From contig JAEZIJ010000036.1 of NCBI GenBank assembly GCA_023436715.1, forward strand, positions 20,862 through 84,861: a stretch of DNA of 64,000 nt, read 5' to 3'. The DNA comes from Acidobacteriota bacterium. GTDB lineage: Bacteria > Acidobacteriota > Terriglobia > Bryobacterales > Bryobacteraceae. The notes beneath the pieces are model-generated. The model was given only the letters and a program-made list of their open reading frames with translations, did not search any database and was not told the DNA's origin. Below are positions 1-8,241 of the stretch, piece after piece (within the stretch, counting starts at the first letter, position 1; each line of letters begins with the position of its first letter). A program made the position numbers and the translations under genes.

Positions 1-1
1 C

Positions 2-1546
2 TTCCCGTACGAGGCCGCGACCACAGGCAGGCGGTTGGGCACGTGGGCCACGACCCGCGACGCGGTCAACTCCGTCTGGTATCAGAGCGCGGACCAACTC
101 GTGGCGCGATCGCGGGACGTTGCGCGCAAAGACGGGTGGGCGGCGAAGGCCATCGACGAGTGGGTGTGCAACGCCATCGGCAATGGGATCAAGCCGCAGT
201 CCTTGCATCCCGATCAGCCCACCAAGGAGAAGATTCAAAAGCTCTGGTCCGAGTTCGCCAACGAGTGCGATGCCTCCGGCACGACCGACGTGTATGGCTT
301 TCAGGCGCTGGCTTTCCGGTCGATGGTGGAGGGCGGTGAGTGCTTCGTCCGGAAGCATGTCCGTCCGATGGAAGATGGCTTGACGGTCCCGCTCCAGTTG
401 CAGTTGATCGAGACGGAGCAGTTGCCGTTCTATCTCGCGCGTCCGACTCCCGAGACGCCGGAGGGGAGTGTGGTTCGCGCGTCCATCGAGTTCGATCCAC
501 GGGGACGCCGCACCGCGTACTACTTCTACCGCGAGCATCCCGGAGAACGATTGTTCTTCCCGAACGGTCTCGATCTGCTGCGGATTCCGGCGGCGGAAGT
601 GATGCATTTGTTCCGGCCGCTCCGTCCGGGGCAACTCCGCGGCATCCCGTGGCTCGCGAACGCACTGGTGCGGCTGTGGGAACTGGACCAGTACGACGAC
701 GCCGAACTGCTGCGGAAGAAGTTCGCCGCGATGATGATGGCGTTCATCACCCGCGAGAACCCGGAAGACCCGTTCTTCGGCAACGAGCAGACGAACACGC
801 AGGCCACGGATGCGGGCGGTGCAACTTCGGACTCCGAACAGGGCGTCCAGGTCGCGCAACTCGAAGCTGGCACGATGATGGATCTCGAACCGGGCGAGGA
901 CGTGAAGTTCACCGATCCGGCGGATGTGGGCGGCAACTACGAAGCGTTCGAACGCCAGACGCTGTTGCGGATCGGGGCGGGTCTTGGCATGCCGTACGAC
1001 ATGCTGACCGGCGACCTCTCGCAAACGAGTTATAGCTCGATCCGCGCCGGCATCCTGTCGTTCCGGAGGCTCTGCGAACAGATCCAGTACGGCGTGTTCA
1101 TCTTTCAATTCTGCCGCCCGACGTGGCGCGCCTTCATCGAGGCAGCGGTTCTTGCGGGCCGGTTGGACGCGCGCGACTACCAGGCGAATCGCGCCGACTA
1201 TCTGGCGGTCGAGTTTCACACGCCGAAGTGGGCATGGGTCGATCCGGAGAAGGACGTCAAGGCCGAGGTCATCGCGATCCGCGCGGGGCTGAAGTCGCGC
1301 GGCATGTCGATCAACGAGACCGGCCAGGACGAGGAGGAAGTGGACCGGCAGATCGCTCGCGACAACGAGCGCGCCGACGCGCTGGAACTGGTGCTCGACT
1401 CCGATCCGCGCAGGACGGACGCGCGCGGGGCCGAGAAGGTGGAAGAGACCGGCCCGCAGGATGTTGGGACCACGCCGCCCGCGAAACCTGGGAAGGCTCC
1501 CGCCAAGAAGCGGGGCAAGGAGTCGAGGGTGGAGGTGATCCAGTGA
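2..1546 (+). CDS. Phage portal protein, lambda family (5' truncated by window edge)
   Basis: Portal protein of the lambda gpB family: a dodecamer at the capsid vertex through which DNA is packaged and to which the neck attaches. The reading frame is open from base 2 and already encodes a family-like stretch (PYEAATTGRRLGTW, then RSRDVARKDGWA), so the true start is upstream of the window and the TTG at 35 is not a likely start. The C-terminal part is charged and Pro/Lys/Ala-rich, as is usual. The stop overlaps the GTG start of the protease gene by 4 bases (GTGA), indicating translational coupling. Terminase is expected just to the left. Confidence 0.93.
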   Translation, partial: FPYEAATTGRRLGTWATTRDAVNSVWYQSADQLVARSRDVARKDGWAAKAIDEWVCNAIGNGIKPQSLHPDQPTKEKIQKLWSEFANECDASGTTDVYGFQALAFRSMVEGGECFVRKHVRPMEDGLTVPLQLQLIETEQLPFYLARPTPETPEGSVVRASIEFDPRGRRTAYYFYREHPGERLFFPNGLDLLRIPAAEVMHLFRPLRPGQLRGIPWLANALVRLWELDQYDDAELLRKKFAAMMMAFITRENPEDPFFGNEQTNTQATDAGGATSDSEQGVQVAQLEAGTMMDLEPGEDVKFTDPADVGGNYEAFERQTLLRIGAGLGMPYDMLTGDLSQTSYSSIRAGILSFRRLCEQIQYGVFIFQFCRPTWRAFIEAAVLAGRLDARDYQANRADYLAVEFHTPKWAWVDPEKDVKAEVIAIRAGLKSRGMSINETGQDEEEVDRQIARDNERADALELVLDSDPRRTDARGAEKVEETGPQDVGTTPPAKPGKAPAKKRGKESRVEVIQ

Positions 1547-2994
1547 ACCGGACGTACTTGCCGCACCTCGCGGCGCGCATCTTCGGCGTCCCGTTGATGG
1601 TCCAGATCGACAAGTTGATGGTGATCCTGGACGCCATCGGGCCGCGCATCGGCATGCGCGAGCATCTTGTGGTGGATGGCCTGCCCGTTGTGGTGACCAG
1701 GCCCGCTCCCGATGACGAGGACGAGCAGGACGATTCGCTGGCTACGACTGGCCGGAAGCCCTACCCGGTCACTCCGGATGGCATCGCGGTCCTCGCGATC
1801 TCCGGCACTCTCGTCAAGAAGGCGTCGTGGATGGACGCCGAATCGGGCCTCCAATCCTACGAGAACATCCGCACCATGCTCCAGGATGCCCGCGACGATC
1901 CCGGCATTCGTGGTGTGCTGCTCGACGTTGACTCGCCCGGCGGCGAGGTCGGTGGGCTGTTCGATCTCGCGGACGAGGTGTACGCCGTGCGCGAGCAGAA
2001 GCCGTGCTACGCCATCGCGAACGACGAGGCATTCTCTGCCGCATACGCCCTGGCGTCGAGCGCGCAACGCCTTTTTGTCACCAAGACGGGCGGCGTGGGC
2101 AGCGTTGGCGTGATCGCGGTCCACATGGATCAGTCCGGGTGGGACGAGAAGATGGGCCGCAAGTACACGGCGGTCTTCGCGGGTGCGCGCAAGAATGACT
2201 TCTCGACGCACCAGCCATTGTCGGACGATGCCCGCGCGGGCCTCCAAACCGAGGTGGACCGGTTGTACGAGATGTTCGTCGGTCTGGTGGCGCGCAACCG
2301 TGGCATCGGCGCCGCGCTCGTCCGGAAGACGGATGCGGGCCTGTTCTGGAGCGAGAACGCCATCAAAGCGGGACTCGCGGATCAGGTCGGGAGTTTCGAC
2401 GATGCACTCGCCGCTGTGACGCAGGTATCCCGTGCATCGAGGCAGGCTCGCGCTACGGCGTCTGCTGAAGCTGCTGAAGCGCAAATCGCAGAACAAGGAG
2501 AAGAACCTATGGCACAAACACCCAATACGAACCCGGCAGACGCCCCCGTTCCCGTGGCCGCGCCCGCCGAAACCCAGCCCGCCGCCGCGCCTCCCGCGCC
2601 GGAACCCGTCGCGGCTACTCCGGCGCTGCCCGCTGTTGACGCTACCGCAATCGAGGCGCGGATTCGGGGAGAGCACGAGGAGGTCGCCGCGCTTTGCACG
2701 CTGGCGGGCTGCCCGGAGTTCGCCGCCGAAGCCATCGCGAAACGCATGACGCCCGCGCAGGTGCGCGAACACCTCCTGGCAAAGAAGGCTGCTGGCGCGC
2801 AGGGTACGCAGATCAACTCGCAGGTGGACGCCTCGCCGGTTGGAGCGGAAGCGCAGTTGAACGCCGCGGCCACCCAGATCGCGGCCAGCAGGCACATCAC
2901 GTACGCCTCCGCGTATGTGGAGGCGATGAAACTCAATCCCGGCCTGTACAACCAGTACCTCGCTGAGAAATCGGCAACGGTGCGGCCGAGTTAG
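1543..2994 (+). CDS. S49-family prohead protease with C-terminal scaffold domain
   Basis: Head maturation protease of the lambda gpC / SppA (S49) type, 483 residues from the GTG at 1543. GGAGGTGATC at 1531-1540 is a good ribosome binding site, and the start overlaps the portal stop. The ClpP-like fold motif DVDSPGGEVGG is followed by the nucleophile region EAFSAAYALASSA, Ser165, and a Lys at 217 in GARKND. The 52-residue Ser-Lys spacing fits single-domain SppA-type enzymes. Residues after about 325 form an Ala/Pro-rich linker and a helical domain that also has its own start (next entry), as in lambda C/Nu3. It probably assembles inside the prohead and is removed on maturation. Catalytic residue numbers are my alignment by eye. 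Confidence 0.9.
   Translation: MNRTYLPHLAARIFGVPLMVQIDKLMVILDAIGPRIGMREHLVVDGLPVVVTRPAPDDEDEQDDSLATTGRKPYPVTPDGIAVLAISGTLVKKASWMDAESGLQSYENIRTMLQDARDDPGIRGVLLDVDSPGGEVGGLFDLADEVYAVREQKPCYAIANDEAFSAAYALASSAQRLFVTKTGGVGSVGVIAVHMDQSGWDEKMGRKYTAVFAGARKNDFSTHQPLSDDARAGLQTEVDRLYEMFVGLVARNRGIGAALVRKTDAGLFWSENAIKAGLADQVGSFDDALAAVTQVSRASRQARATASAEAAEAQIAEQGEEPMAQTPNTNPADAPVPVAAPAETQPAAAPPAPEPVAATPALPAVDATAIEARIRGEHEEVAALCTLAGCPEFAAEAIAKRMTPAQVREHLLAKKAAGAQGTQINSQVDASPVGAEAQLNAAATQIAASRHITYASAYVEAMKLNPGLYNQYLAEKSATVRPS
2509..2994 (+). CDS. Nested in-frame scaffold protein (Nu3-like), internal start in the protease gene
   Basis: An ATG at 2509, in frame with the protease gene, is preceded by AAGGAG at 2495-2500. 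It would give a 161-residue protein equal to the C-terminal third of the protease: an Ala/Pro-rich leader, then charged helices (EARIRGEHEEV, MTPAQVREHLLAKK). In lambda and relatives the scaffold Nu3 is made from exactly such an internal start in gene C. The ribosome binding site and frame are seen directly; production of the short protein is inferred. Confidence 0.65.
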   Translation: MAQTPNTNPADAPVPVAAPAETQPAAAPPAPEPVAATPALPAVDATAIEARIRGEHEEVAALCTLAGCPEFAAEAIAKRMTPAQVREHLLAKKAAGAQGTQINSQVDASPVGAEAQLNAAATQIAASRHITYASAYVEAMKLNPGLYNQYLAEKSATVRPS

Positions 2995-3029
2995 CGGCGA
3001 TCCAGCCAAACGAAGGGAGACACACAACA

Positions 3030-3395
3030 ATGGCTTACGAACTTGGAAACGAAGCGATTTCGGTCCCGGCGAGCACTGACCTCTCCGCAAAGCAGTTCTA
3101 CTTCGGCTCGATTGACGCCAACGGGCAGGTTGCGTTGACCGGCGCGGGCCTGGCGGCGGACGGCGTGATTGCGGACAAGCCCGCCGCGCAGGGCCGTCCG
3201 TGCGCGTTCTACACGGTCCCCGGCATGGTGGTCAAAGTCATGTGCGGCGCGGCGGTAGCGAACGGCGCGTCGCTCGATGTGGATGCCAACGGCAAGGCGG
3301 TCACGCACGCTGCCGGCAAGATCGTTGCGAAGGCCTTGGCGGCGGGCGCCGGAGACGGGAGCATCATCCCGGCTTTGCTGATCCTTCAGCGGTAG
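3030..3395 (+). CDS. Head decoration / capsid cement protein (DUF2190 family)
   Basis: A 121-residue protein with a DUF2190-like pattern: an N-terminal segment, ADGVIADKPAAQGRPCAFYT, a VPGMVVKVMCGAAVANG strand-rich core and an Ala/Gly-rich end. DUF2190 proteins sit next to capsid genes and are thought to act as decoration or cement proteins on the shell. AAGGGAG at 3014-3020 lies 9 bases before the ATG. It lies between protease/scaffold and major capsid genes, the place of lambda D. A hairpin with a T-run follows it. Confidence 0.8.
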   Translation: MAYELGNEAISVPASTDLSAKQFYFGSIDANGQVALTGAGLAADGVIADKPAAQGRPCAFYTVPGMVVKVMCGAAVANGASLDVDANGKAVTHAAGKIVAKALAAGAGDGSIIPALLILQR

Positions 3396-3419
3396 CAGAC
3401 AGCAGCGGGCGGCAGGGAA

Positions 3420-3453
3420 AGCTCCGCGCCTCCGGGCGTGGGGCTCTTTTTTT
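3420..3453 (+). terminator. Probable rho-independent terminator or attenuator between decoration and capsid genes
   Basis: AGCTCCGCGCC (3420-3430), a short loop and GGCGTGGGGCT (3435-3445) form an 11-bp stem including two G-U pairs, followed by C and seven T's ending at 3453. This has the form of an intrinsic terminator. It stands inside the late operon just before the most highly expressed gene, so it may be leaky, antiterminated, or an mRNA processing/stability element. Confidence 0.65.
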
Positions 3454-3487
3454 GCCCGCAAGACAAACAAGAGGAGATTGAACAGTC

Positions 3488-4477
3488 ATGTACACGCCGA
3501 CTCCCGGTGATGTTCACGTCAATACGCCGCTGACGCAGATCAGCATCGCGTATCTTCAGAACCAGGACCAGTTCGTCGCAGCGCAGGTCTGCCCGGTTAT
3601 CCCGGTCAGCAAGCAGAGCGACCGGTACTATGTCTACAATCGCGGCGACTTCTTCCGCGATCAGATGCAAAAGCGCGCGCCCGGCACTCCGGCCGCAAGC
3701 GCGGGCTACAAGCTCGACAACACGCCGACCTACTTTGCGGACGTGTGGGCCGAGGCGAAACCGATTCCGGACCAGTTGCGCGGCAACGCCGACGCGGTCC
3801 TCAACATCGACCGCGACGCGACGGAGTTCCTCTCGCAGCAGGCGTTGATCCGGCGCGAGAAGATCTTCGCCGCCAACCTCTTCACGACCGGCAAGTGGAA
3901 CACCGACATGACGGGCGTCGCCGCTGGCCCCGCCGCCGGCCAGTTCCTCCAGTGGAACGATCCCGCTTCGAACCCCATCGAGGACGTTCGCGCCGGGAAG
4001 CTCGCCATCAAGCAGGCCACCGGATACCCCGCCAACACGCTGGTGATCTCCGAACCGGTGTGGTTGAAGCTCGTGGACCATCCGGATCTGGTGGATCGCG
4101 TGAAGTACGGCCAGACCAACGGCGGGCCGGCGCGCATCACCCGCGAGGCGCTCGCGGCCATCCTGGAGATCGACCGCATCCTCGTCATGGGTTCCATTGA
4201 GAACACGGCGGGCGAGGGCGTTGCCGCGTCGCACTCCTTCATCGGCGGCAAGAACGCTCTGCTCTGCAACGTGGCTGCGAATCCCGGCCTGCTCACGCCC
4301 TCGGCTGCGTATACCTTCGGCTGGACCGGCTACCTGGGCGCGGGCAACGAGGGGAACCGGATCAAGCGGTATCGCTGGGAGATCATCTCGTCCGACATCG
4401 TCGAGATCGAGATGGCCTTCGACATCAAACTCGTGGCTTCGGAACTGGGCTACTTCTTCTCCAACGCGATCGCGTAG
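3488..4477 (+). CDS. Phage major capsid protein
   Basis: A 329-residue protein in the major capsid position, just after protease and decoration genes, with a strong site AAGAGGAG upstream (3469-3476). The sequence has an N-terminal arm (VNTPLTQISIAYLQNQDQF), a helix-rich middle with conserved-looking RREKIFAANLF, and a C-terminal block (RWEIISSDIVEIEMAFDIKL) typical of phage coat proteins in siphoviruses with DUF2190 cement. No other gene here could serve as coat protein. The exact Pfam family cannot be fixed by eye. Confidence 0.82.
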   Translation: MYTPTPGDVHVNTPLTQISIAYLQNQDQFVAAQVCPVIPVSKQSDRYYVYNRGDFFRDQMQKRAPGTPAASAGYKLDNTPTYFADVWAEAKPIPDQLRGNADAVLNIDRDATEFLSQQALIRREKIFAANLFTTGKWNTDMTGVAAGPAAGQFLQWNDPASNPIEDVRAGKLAIKQATGYPANTLVISEPVWLKLVDHPDLVDRVKYGQTNGGPARITREALAAILEIDRILVMGSIENTAGEGVAASHSFIGGKNALLCNVAANPGLLTPSAAYTFGWTGYLGAGNEGNRIKRYRWEIISSDIVEIEMAFDIKLVASELGYFFSNAIA

Positions 4478-4487
4478 GGGTGTGCTT

Positions 4488-4745
4488 ATGGCTTACCGTT
4501 CCTTGCCGGAGTTTGACCCTTCGGCCACGTTCCTCGCGACCGCGCGACTGCCGGTCTTCAACGGTGTCCGGTTCCAGCCTGGGGAGGCGCTGCCGTCTCC
4601 TCCGCGGGAACCGGGACCGCGCCGTGTGTACCTGCGGCAATTGCGCCAGTTGTTTGACCTGCGGAAGGTCAATCAGGTCGAGCCTTCCGTGAATCCCCAG
4701 ACCAAGAACCGGAAGGAGAGACCGCATGGGCGCGCAAAAGTTTAA
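4488..4745 (+). CDS. Small hypothetical phage protein (head completion region)
   Basis: An 85-residue reading frame starting at ATG 4488, ten bases after the capsid stop, and overlapping the next gene by 20 bases. The product is Arg/Pro-rich and basic, and begins MAYRSLPEFDPSATF. I recognise no domain. Tight packing in the late operon supports it as a real gene; its place suggests a head-completion or connector role, which is inference. Confidence 0.55.
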   Translation: MAYRSLPEFDPSATFLATARLPVFNGVRFQPGEALPSPPREPGPRRVYLRQLRQLFDLRKVNQVEPSVNPQTKNRKERPHGRAKV

Positions 4746-5205
4746 GGGTAAGACCGTTGTACCTCTGCTGAATCAGGGCGGCGCGGAGTTCAAGTTCGCG
4801 GATGTCCTCGTGGCGAACGCCGAGATCAAGACGCTCCGCGCGACGCCGAAGACCGTTGTTCCGGCTCCTGGCGCGGGCAAGGTTCTGGAGTTCGTTTCGG
4901 CGGTCCTGCAACTCAAGGCCGGGACGAACGTCCTCACCGAATCGACCGCCAACCTCGCAATCAAATACAAGGACGGCTCGGGAGTCCAGGTGTCGCAGAC
5001 GATTGAGGCGACCGGTTTCATCGATCAGGCTGCGGATCAGGTCACGTACGGCCTCGTGAAGCTCGATCCGATCACGGCGCGCACTGCGTGCGAGAACCAG
5101 CCGCTTGTACTTCACAACCTGGGCGCGGGTGAGTTTGCGGGCAACGCCGCCAACGACGCAACCCTGCGAGTGAAGGTCTCCTACCGCGTCCAGGTCCTGG
5201 GCTGA
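4726..5205 (+). CDS. Hypothetical phage structural protein (head-tail region)
   Basis: A 159-residue protein, ATG at 4726 with GGAGAG ending 4 bases upstream. The product looks beta-rich (alternating hydrophobic strands, GKVLEFVSAVLQLKAGTNVL, then LRVKVSYRVQVLG) with no membrane segment or catalytic motif. Its place between capsid and neck genes suggests a minor virion protein. Function not recognised. Confidence 0.6.
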   Translation: MGAQKFKGKTVVPLLNQGGAEFKFADVLVANAEIKTLRATPKTVVPAPGAGKVLEFVSAVLQLKAGTNVLTESTANLAIKYKDGSGVQVSQTIEATGFIDQAADQVTYGLVKLDPITARTACENQPLVLHNLGAGEFAGNAANDATLRVKVSYRVQVLG

Positions 5206-5209
5206 AGCC

Positions 5210-5506
5210 ATGACCGATCCGTTTGCCGCGCTCAACAAGGCATGCGTCCGGTCCTTTGGCGCTGCGGTGACGTACCAGCAGGGTGCCGCCGCACCGTTTC
5301 CCGTGAAGGGCATCGTGATGAAGGAATCCGACGAAGAGCGTCATCGCGAGGGCTTGTACGCGCGTCTCTTCGTTAGCTTGGCGGACTTCGTCATGCCCCC
5401 GGACCACGGTGACGTGGTGACCTTCGGTGGCGTGGAGTACACCGTCTTCGAAGTGCTGGCCGACTCGATGGGCGGCGTGACGCTCTCCCTGCGCGTGGCG
5501 GCGTGA
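5210..5506 (+). CDS. Probable head-tail joining protein (gpFII / Phage_attach-like)
   Basis: A 98-residue protein starting 4 bases after the previous stop. Small, beta-rich protein with VVTFGGVEYTVFEV near the end, a pattern seen in lambda FII-like attachment proteins, which form the ring joining head to tail. Position between capsid and tail genes agrees. The family call rests on size, order and this short pattern only. Confidence 0.55.
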   Translation: MTDPFAALNKACVRSFGAAVTYQQGAAAPFPVKGIVMKESDEERHREGLYARLFVSLADFVMPPDHGDVVTFGGVEYTVFEVLADSMGGVTLSLRVAA

Positions 5507-5513
5507 AATCCCA

Positions 5514-5969
5514 ATGGCATCGGTGCGGATCTACCAGAAGAAAGAGGCTCGCATCGACCGCCTCAACGTCAGGCAGGCTGAGATGTTCAAGATTGCGAAC
5601 GTCGGCCTGGCGTCCGTCAAGAACCGGCTCGCGGCGGCGCAGGGGCCGAACGATTCCGCGGCCAAGCCGCTCTCCAAATACTACGCAATCCGGAAGACCA
5701 AGATGGGCAAGGGCAACCGCCGGAACCTGATGTTGACCGGCGATATGCTCCGGAACTTCCTCGTCCGGACGGTGAGCGAGAACAAAGCCAAGGCCACCAA
5801 CTCGACCCGCAAGGACCGGATCAAGGCGTGGATCACCAGCAAGATCGAACCTTGGGCCGTGTTCTCCCCCAAGAACCGTGCGGTGGTCCACCAGACGGCG
5901 CAGCAACTGATCGCGCAGTTGGCGCCGCGCCTGGTTATCGAACGCAGCCTTGGCGGTAGGCAACAATGA
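5514..5969 (+). CDS. Probable neck / minor tail protein (gpZ or HK97 gp10-like position)
   Basis: A 151-residue basic protein: N-terminal helix (RLNVRQAEMFKIANVGLASVKNRL), central RRNLMLTGDMLRNFLV and C-terminal AVVHQTAQQLIAQLAPRL. The LTG-x-M/L-R block is common in phage virion morphogenesis proteins of the neck. The stop overlaps the next ATG (ATGA). Assignment is mainly from gene order. Confidence 0.5.
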   Translation: MASVRIYQKKEARIDRLNVRQAEMFKIANVGLASVKNRLAAAQGPNDSAAKPLSKYYAIRKTKMGKGNRRNLMLTGDMLRNFLVRTVSENKAKATNSTRKDRIKAWITSKIEPWAVFSPKNRAVVHQTAQQLIAQLAPRLVIERSLGGRQQ

Positions 5970-6439
5970 TCGACACTTCTGTTCTGGTAGACAACTTCGT
6001 CGCCGTCCTGCGCGACATTCCCGATCTGGTCGAGGAGATGGGCGGCGATCCGGAGCGGATCTTCGCCTATCACGACCAGTATCCGAAGAAGGTCAGCCTC
6101 GCGCACGCGATTCACCAGATGCCCGCGCCGTCCATCATGGCGGTCTGGCAGGGCTCCGGGCCTGGCGCTTTTGGCGGCTTCGACGTGTGGAAGCATCAGG
6201 TCACGCTGTTCCTGCGGGCGCGCGAGTCGTTCGACGGCGAACCGCCCACTCCGTACTACCGGATGTTCCGGTCGATCACGAAAGGCGTGCCCACGCAGAG
6301 GGGGCAGCAGATGTTGAACATCCAGGTTCACCCGAACTGCCACCCGATGGATCTGCCGGCGGTCCAACGCCAGACGGACGCGGAGGGCTTGGATTACTTC
6401 GAAGTACCAATTACGTTCACGGAGATTGGAGATGACTGA
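5966..6439 (+). CDS. Probable tail terminator / tail completion protein
   Basis: A 157-residue protein overlapping its left neighbour by 4 bases and its right neighbour by 8. Acidic, with an N-terminal helix (VDNFVAVLRDIPDLVEEM) and alternating strands. It lies directly before the tail tube gene region, the usual site of the gpU-like tail terminator that caps the tail tube. No diagnostic motif is seen; the role is inferred from order. Confidence 0.5.
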   Translation: MIDTSVLVDNFVAVLRDIPDLVEEMGGDPERIFAYHDQYPKKVSLAHAIHQMPAPSIMAVWQGSGPGAFGGFDVWKHQVTLFLRARESFDGEPPTPYYRMFRSITKGVPTQRGQQMLNIQVHPNCHPMDLPAVQRQTDAEGLDYFEVPITFTEIGDD

Positions 6440-6587
6440 ATTCGTGTACATGCGCCCGCCTTGGGGCGAAGGCGAGGTCCGGAAGGTTGAGGCGAAGCCG
6501 GAGGTATTGACCCCCATGATGGTCGCGGGCTGGTCCCAGTGCGCGCCGCCCAATGACGAGGAGGTAACGACCGATGTCCACGACTAG
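6432..6587 (+). CDS. Very small phage protein overlapping the tail tube gene
   Basis: A 51-residue frame (ATG 6432, TAG 6585-6587) not listed by usual length cut-offs. It begins MTEFVYMRPPWGEGEVRKVE and ends inside the next gene. GGAGATTGGAG just upstream is a good ribosome binding site, and the overlaps on both sides (8 and 14 bases) match the style of this operon. Small acidic proteins of this sort with a G-E-V-x-K-V-E pattern are common near tail tube genes; function unknown. Confidence 0.5.
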   Translation: MTEFVYMRPPWGEGEVRKVEAKPEVLTPMMVAGWSQCAPPNDEEVTTDVHD

Positions 6588-7614
6588 GCTCCAGGAAGTG
6601 TTAATCTGCTTCGGAAAGAAGAAGCAGACCGACATTGCGACGGCCCAGGTTGCCGCCGACATGTGGCGGTTCAGCAAGCTGAACGCCGCGCTCATCAACC
6701 CGAAACTCGCAACCGAAAACGATGCGGAGGAGTACGGCAAGGGCCATGAGTTCCCGACCGCCACGTACAAGACGGCGTGGGACGTGGGGACCACGTTGGA
6801 GAAGTATCTCAGCGCGGAGATCGGCGCGTGGGCGGTCGCGTTCGGCTTGGGCAAGGTCGTCAAGAGTGGGTCTGGCCCGTACGTGTACACCTGCACGCCG
6901 TTGATGCCGTCGGCTGGAGATGCCGCGGAGTTGCCGTACCTCTCGTACGTCGAGCAGATCCGTCCTGGCGCGGGCGTGGTCCTCGACCGGCAGGGCGTCG
7001 GACTGGCCGTCGAGTCGTTCCAGATCACTGTCGGTTCCGGCCCCGGCCGCGCCAATAGCAAGATCAGTGTGGAACTGGTCGGCTCCGGCAAGCTCATCGA
7101 CTCCGCGACCGGCATCACGATGCCCGCCGCGACGGCGGAGAAGCTCTTGCCCTCCGCGTCGCTGACGCTCTCGATCAACGGCGTGGACTACGTGACCAGC
7201 AAGAACATCGTCTCCCTGGAGACGGGCTGGAAGAACAACATCCGGATGGACGCGGGCTTCTTCCCCGGTTCCGGCTTCCAAACGGCGGGGGACGGGTCCA
7301 CTGGCGCGATCCGCGGCAGGCTGGAGTTCGGCAACCGTGCCGGCAACCTCAAGTTCGTAGCGCGGTTCATGAATGGATCGGACGAGTACACGAAGCTCAA
7401 GGCGCAGACCTCGGGCACGGCGGTCGTCACGCTGGCGTACGACACGAGCAACTCGCTTCAGTTGACGTGGCAGAAGATCACCTACTCCGTGGTCGAGATC
7501 GCGGAGACGGACCAGATCCTCACCGTGGCAGTGGAATGCCTGCCGATGTACGACACCACCAACGGTATCCTGACGGCGGTCGGCAAGTGCGCCGTCGATG
7601 GGATCTGCCAGTAA
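6574..7614 (+). CDS. Phage major tail (tail tube) protein
   Basis: A 346-residue beta-rich protein placed just before the frameshifted chaperone and tape measure genes, as tail tube proteins are. Many Gly-flanked strands (SGPYVYTCTPL, SKISVELVGSGKL, ASLTLSINGVDYV, VVTLAYDTSNSLQLTWQ) fit the tail-tube beta-sandwich plus an Ig-like insertion. AGGAGG at 6559-6564 precedes the ATG by 9 bases. It forms the tube through which DNA passes. Family assignment by order and fold pattern. Confidence 0.75.
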   Translation: MSTTRLQEVLICFGKKKQTDIATAQVAADMWRFSKLNAALINPKLATENDAEEYGKGHEFPTATYKTAWDVGTTLEKYLSAEIGAWAVAFGLGKVVKSGSGPYVYTCTPLMPSAGDAAELPYLSYVEQIRPGAGVVLDRQGVGLAVESFQITVGSGPGRANSKISVELVGSGKLIDSATGITMPAATAEKLLPSASLTLSINGVDYVTSKNIVSLETGWKNNIRMDAGFFPGSGFQTAGDGSTGAIRGRLEFGNRAGNLKFVARFMNGSDEYTKLKAQTSGTAVVTLAYDTSNSLQLTWQKITYSVVEIAETDQILTVAVECLPMYDTTNGILTAVGKCAVDGICQ

Positions 7615-7623
7615 GGATTCACG

Positions 7624-8241
7624 ATGGAACTCAACGCCCCTGTTTTCGACGCCACCAGGCCGGTGGCGATTCAACTTCGCGGTCCAGATGGCCTGAAGAC
7701 TGTCCGGGTCCGCTTCCCCTCCGACGACGAGTGCGCCGAGCGGCAACGACGTCGCAAGGTCATCGTCAAGAACCTCGGTCGCGGGATCTCTGAAACGACG
7801 ATCCCGAACGGCGAAGAGATCGACGCCGCGCTCCTCGCCAAGATCCGGACGGAGGAGGAACCCGAGGTCGATGCCTTCGAGGCACAGAAGGTCATCGAGC
7901 AGTTGGTGGCCTGCGACGTGGACGACGTGGTGCTCGAAGGCGATGCCTTCCGCGTCACTCTCCGGGTTCTGGGCGGCACTGTCACGCACCTGCTCAGGAT
8001 GCCGTCCGCGAAGGACGTGAGCCAGTACCGGCGCGACTTTGCGCGGGTGCTGGATCTGCCGTTCAGCCGCCAGGAGTTGACCATCAACGTGCGTGCGGCG
8101 GGCGATCTCTGGAAGAGGCTCCTTGACTCTGTCGAAGGGTACGTGGGCGATGTGCCCGTGGTCCACCAGGCCGTCGCGGCCAAAGCCGCCATCGACGCTC
8201 TCGATGCCTCCTTCCAGGAGGATCGGGACGCAAATTTTTAG
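7624..8241 (+). CDS. Tail assembly chaperone, G-type short product
   Basis: A 205-residue protein between tail tube and tape measure genes, the place of lambda G. It is acidic and helical in its second half (EVDAFEAQKVIEQLVACD, VSQYRRDFARVL). Its last codons, AAT TTT before TAG, form the slippery sequence of the next entry, so that part of the ribosomes can shift to -1 and make a longer G-T fusion. G-type chaperones coat the tape measure protein during tail assembly and are absent from mature virions. Confidence 0.8.
   Translation: MELNAPVFDATRPVAIQLRGPDGLKTVRVRFPSDDECAERQRRRKVIVKNLGRGISETTIPNGEEIDAALLAKIRTEEEPEVDAFEAQKVIEQLVACDVDDVVLEGDAFRVTLRVLGGTVTHLLRMPSAKDVSQYRRDFARVLDLPFSRQELTINVRAAGDLWKRLLDSVEGYVGDVPVVHQAVAAKAAIDALDASFQEDRDANF
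8232..8238 (+). promoter_or_regulatory. Programmed -1 frameshift slippery site (A AAT TTT)
   Basis: In the zero frame of the upstream gene the heptamer reads A-AAT-TTT, a perfect X-XXY-YYZ motif, immediately before the TAG at 8239. Slippage by -1 puts the ribosome in a frame that is open from 8238 to the stop at 8565-8567, which itself lacks a good start codon. This is the conserved tail-chaperone frameshift of long-tailed phages, with a heptamer different from lambda's GGGAAAG. A GC-rich stretch 20-80 bases downstream may form the stimulatory structure; I did not fold it. Confidence 0.8.
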
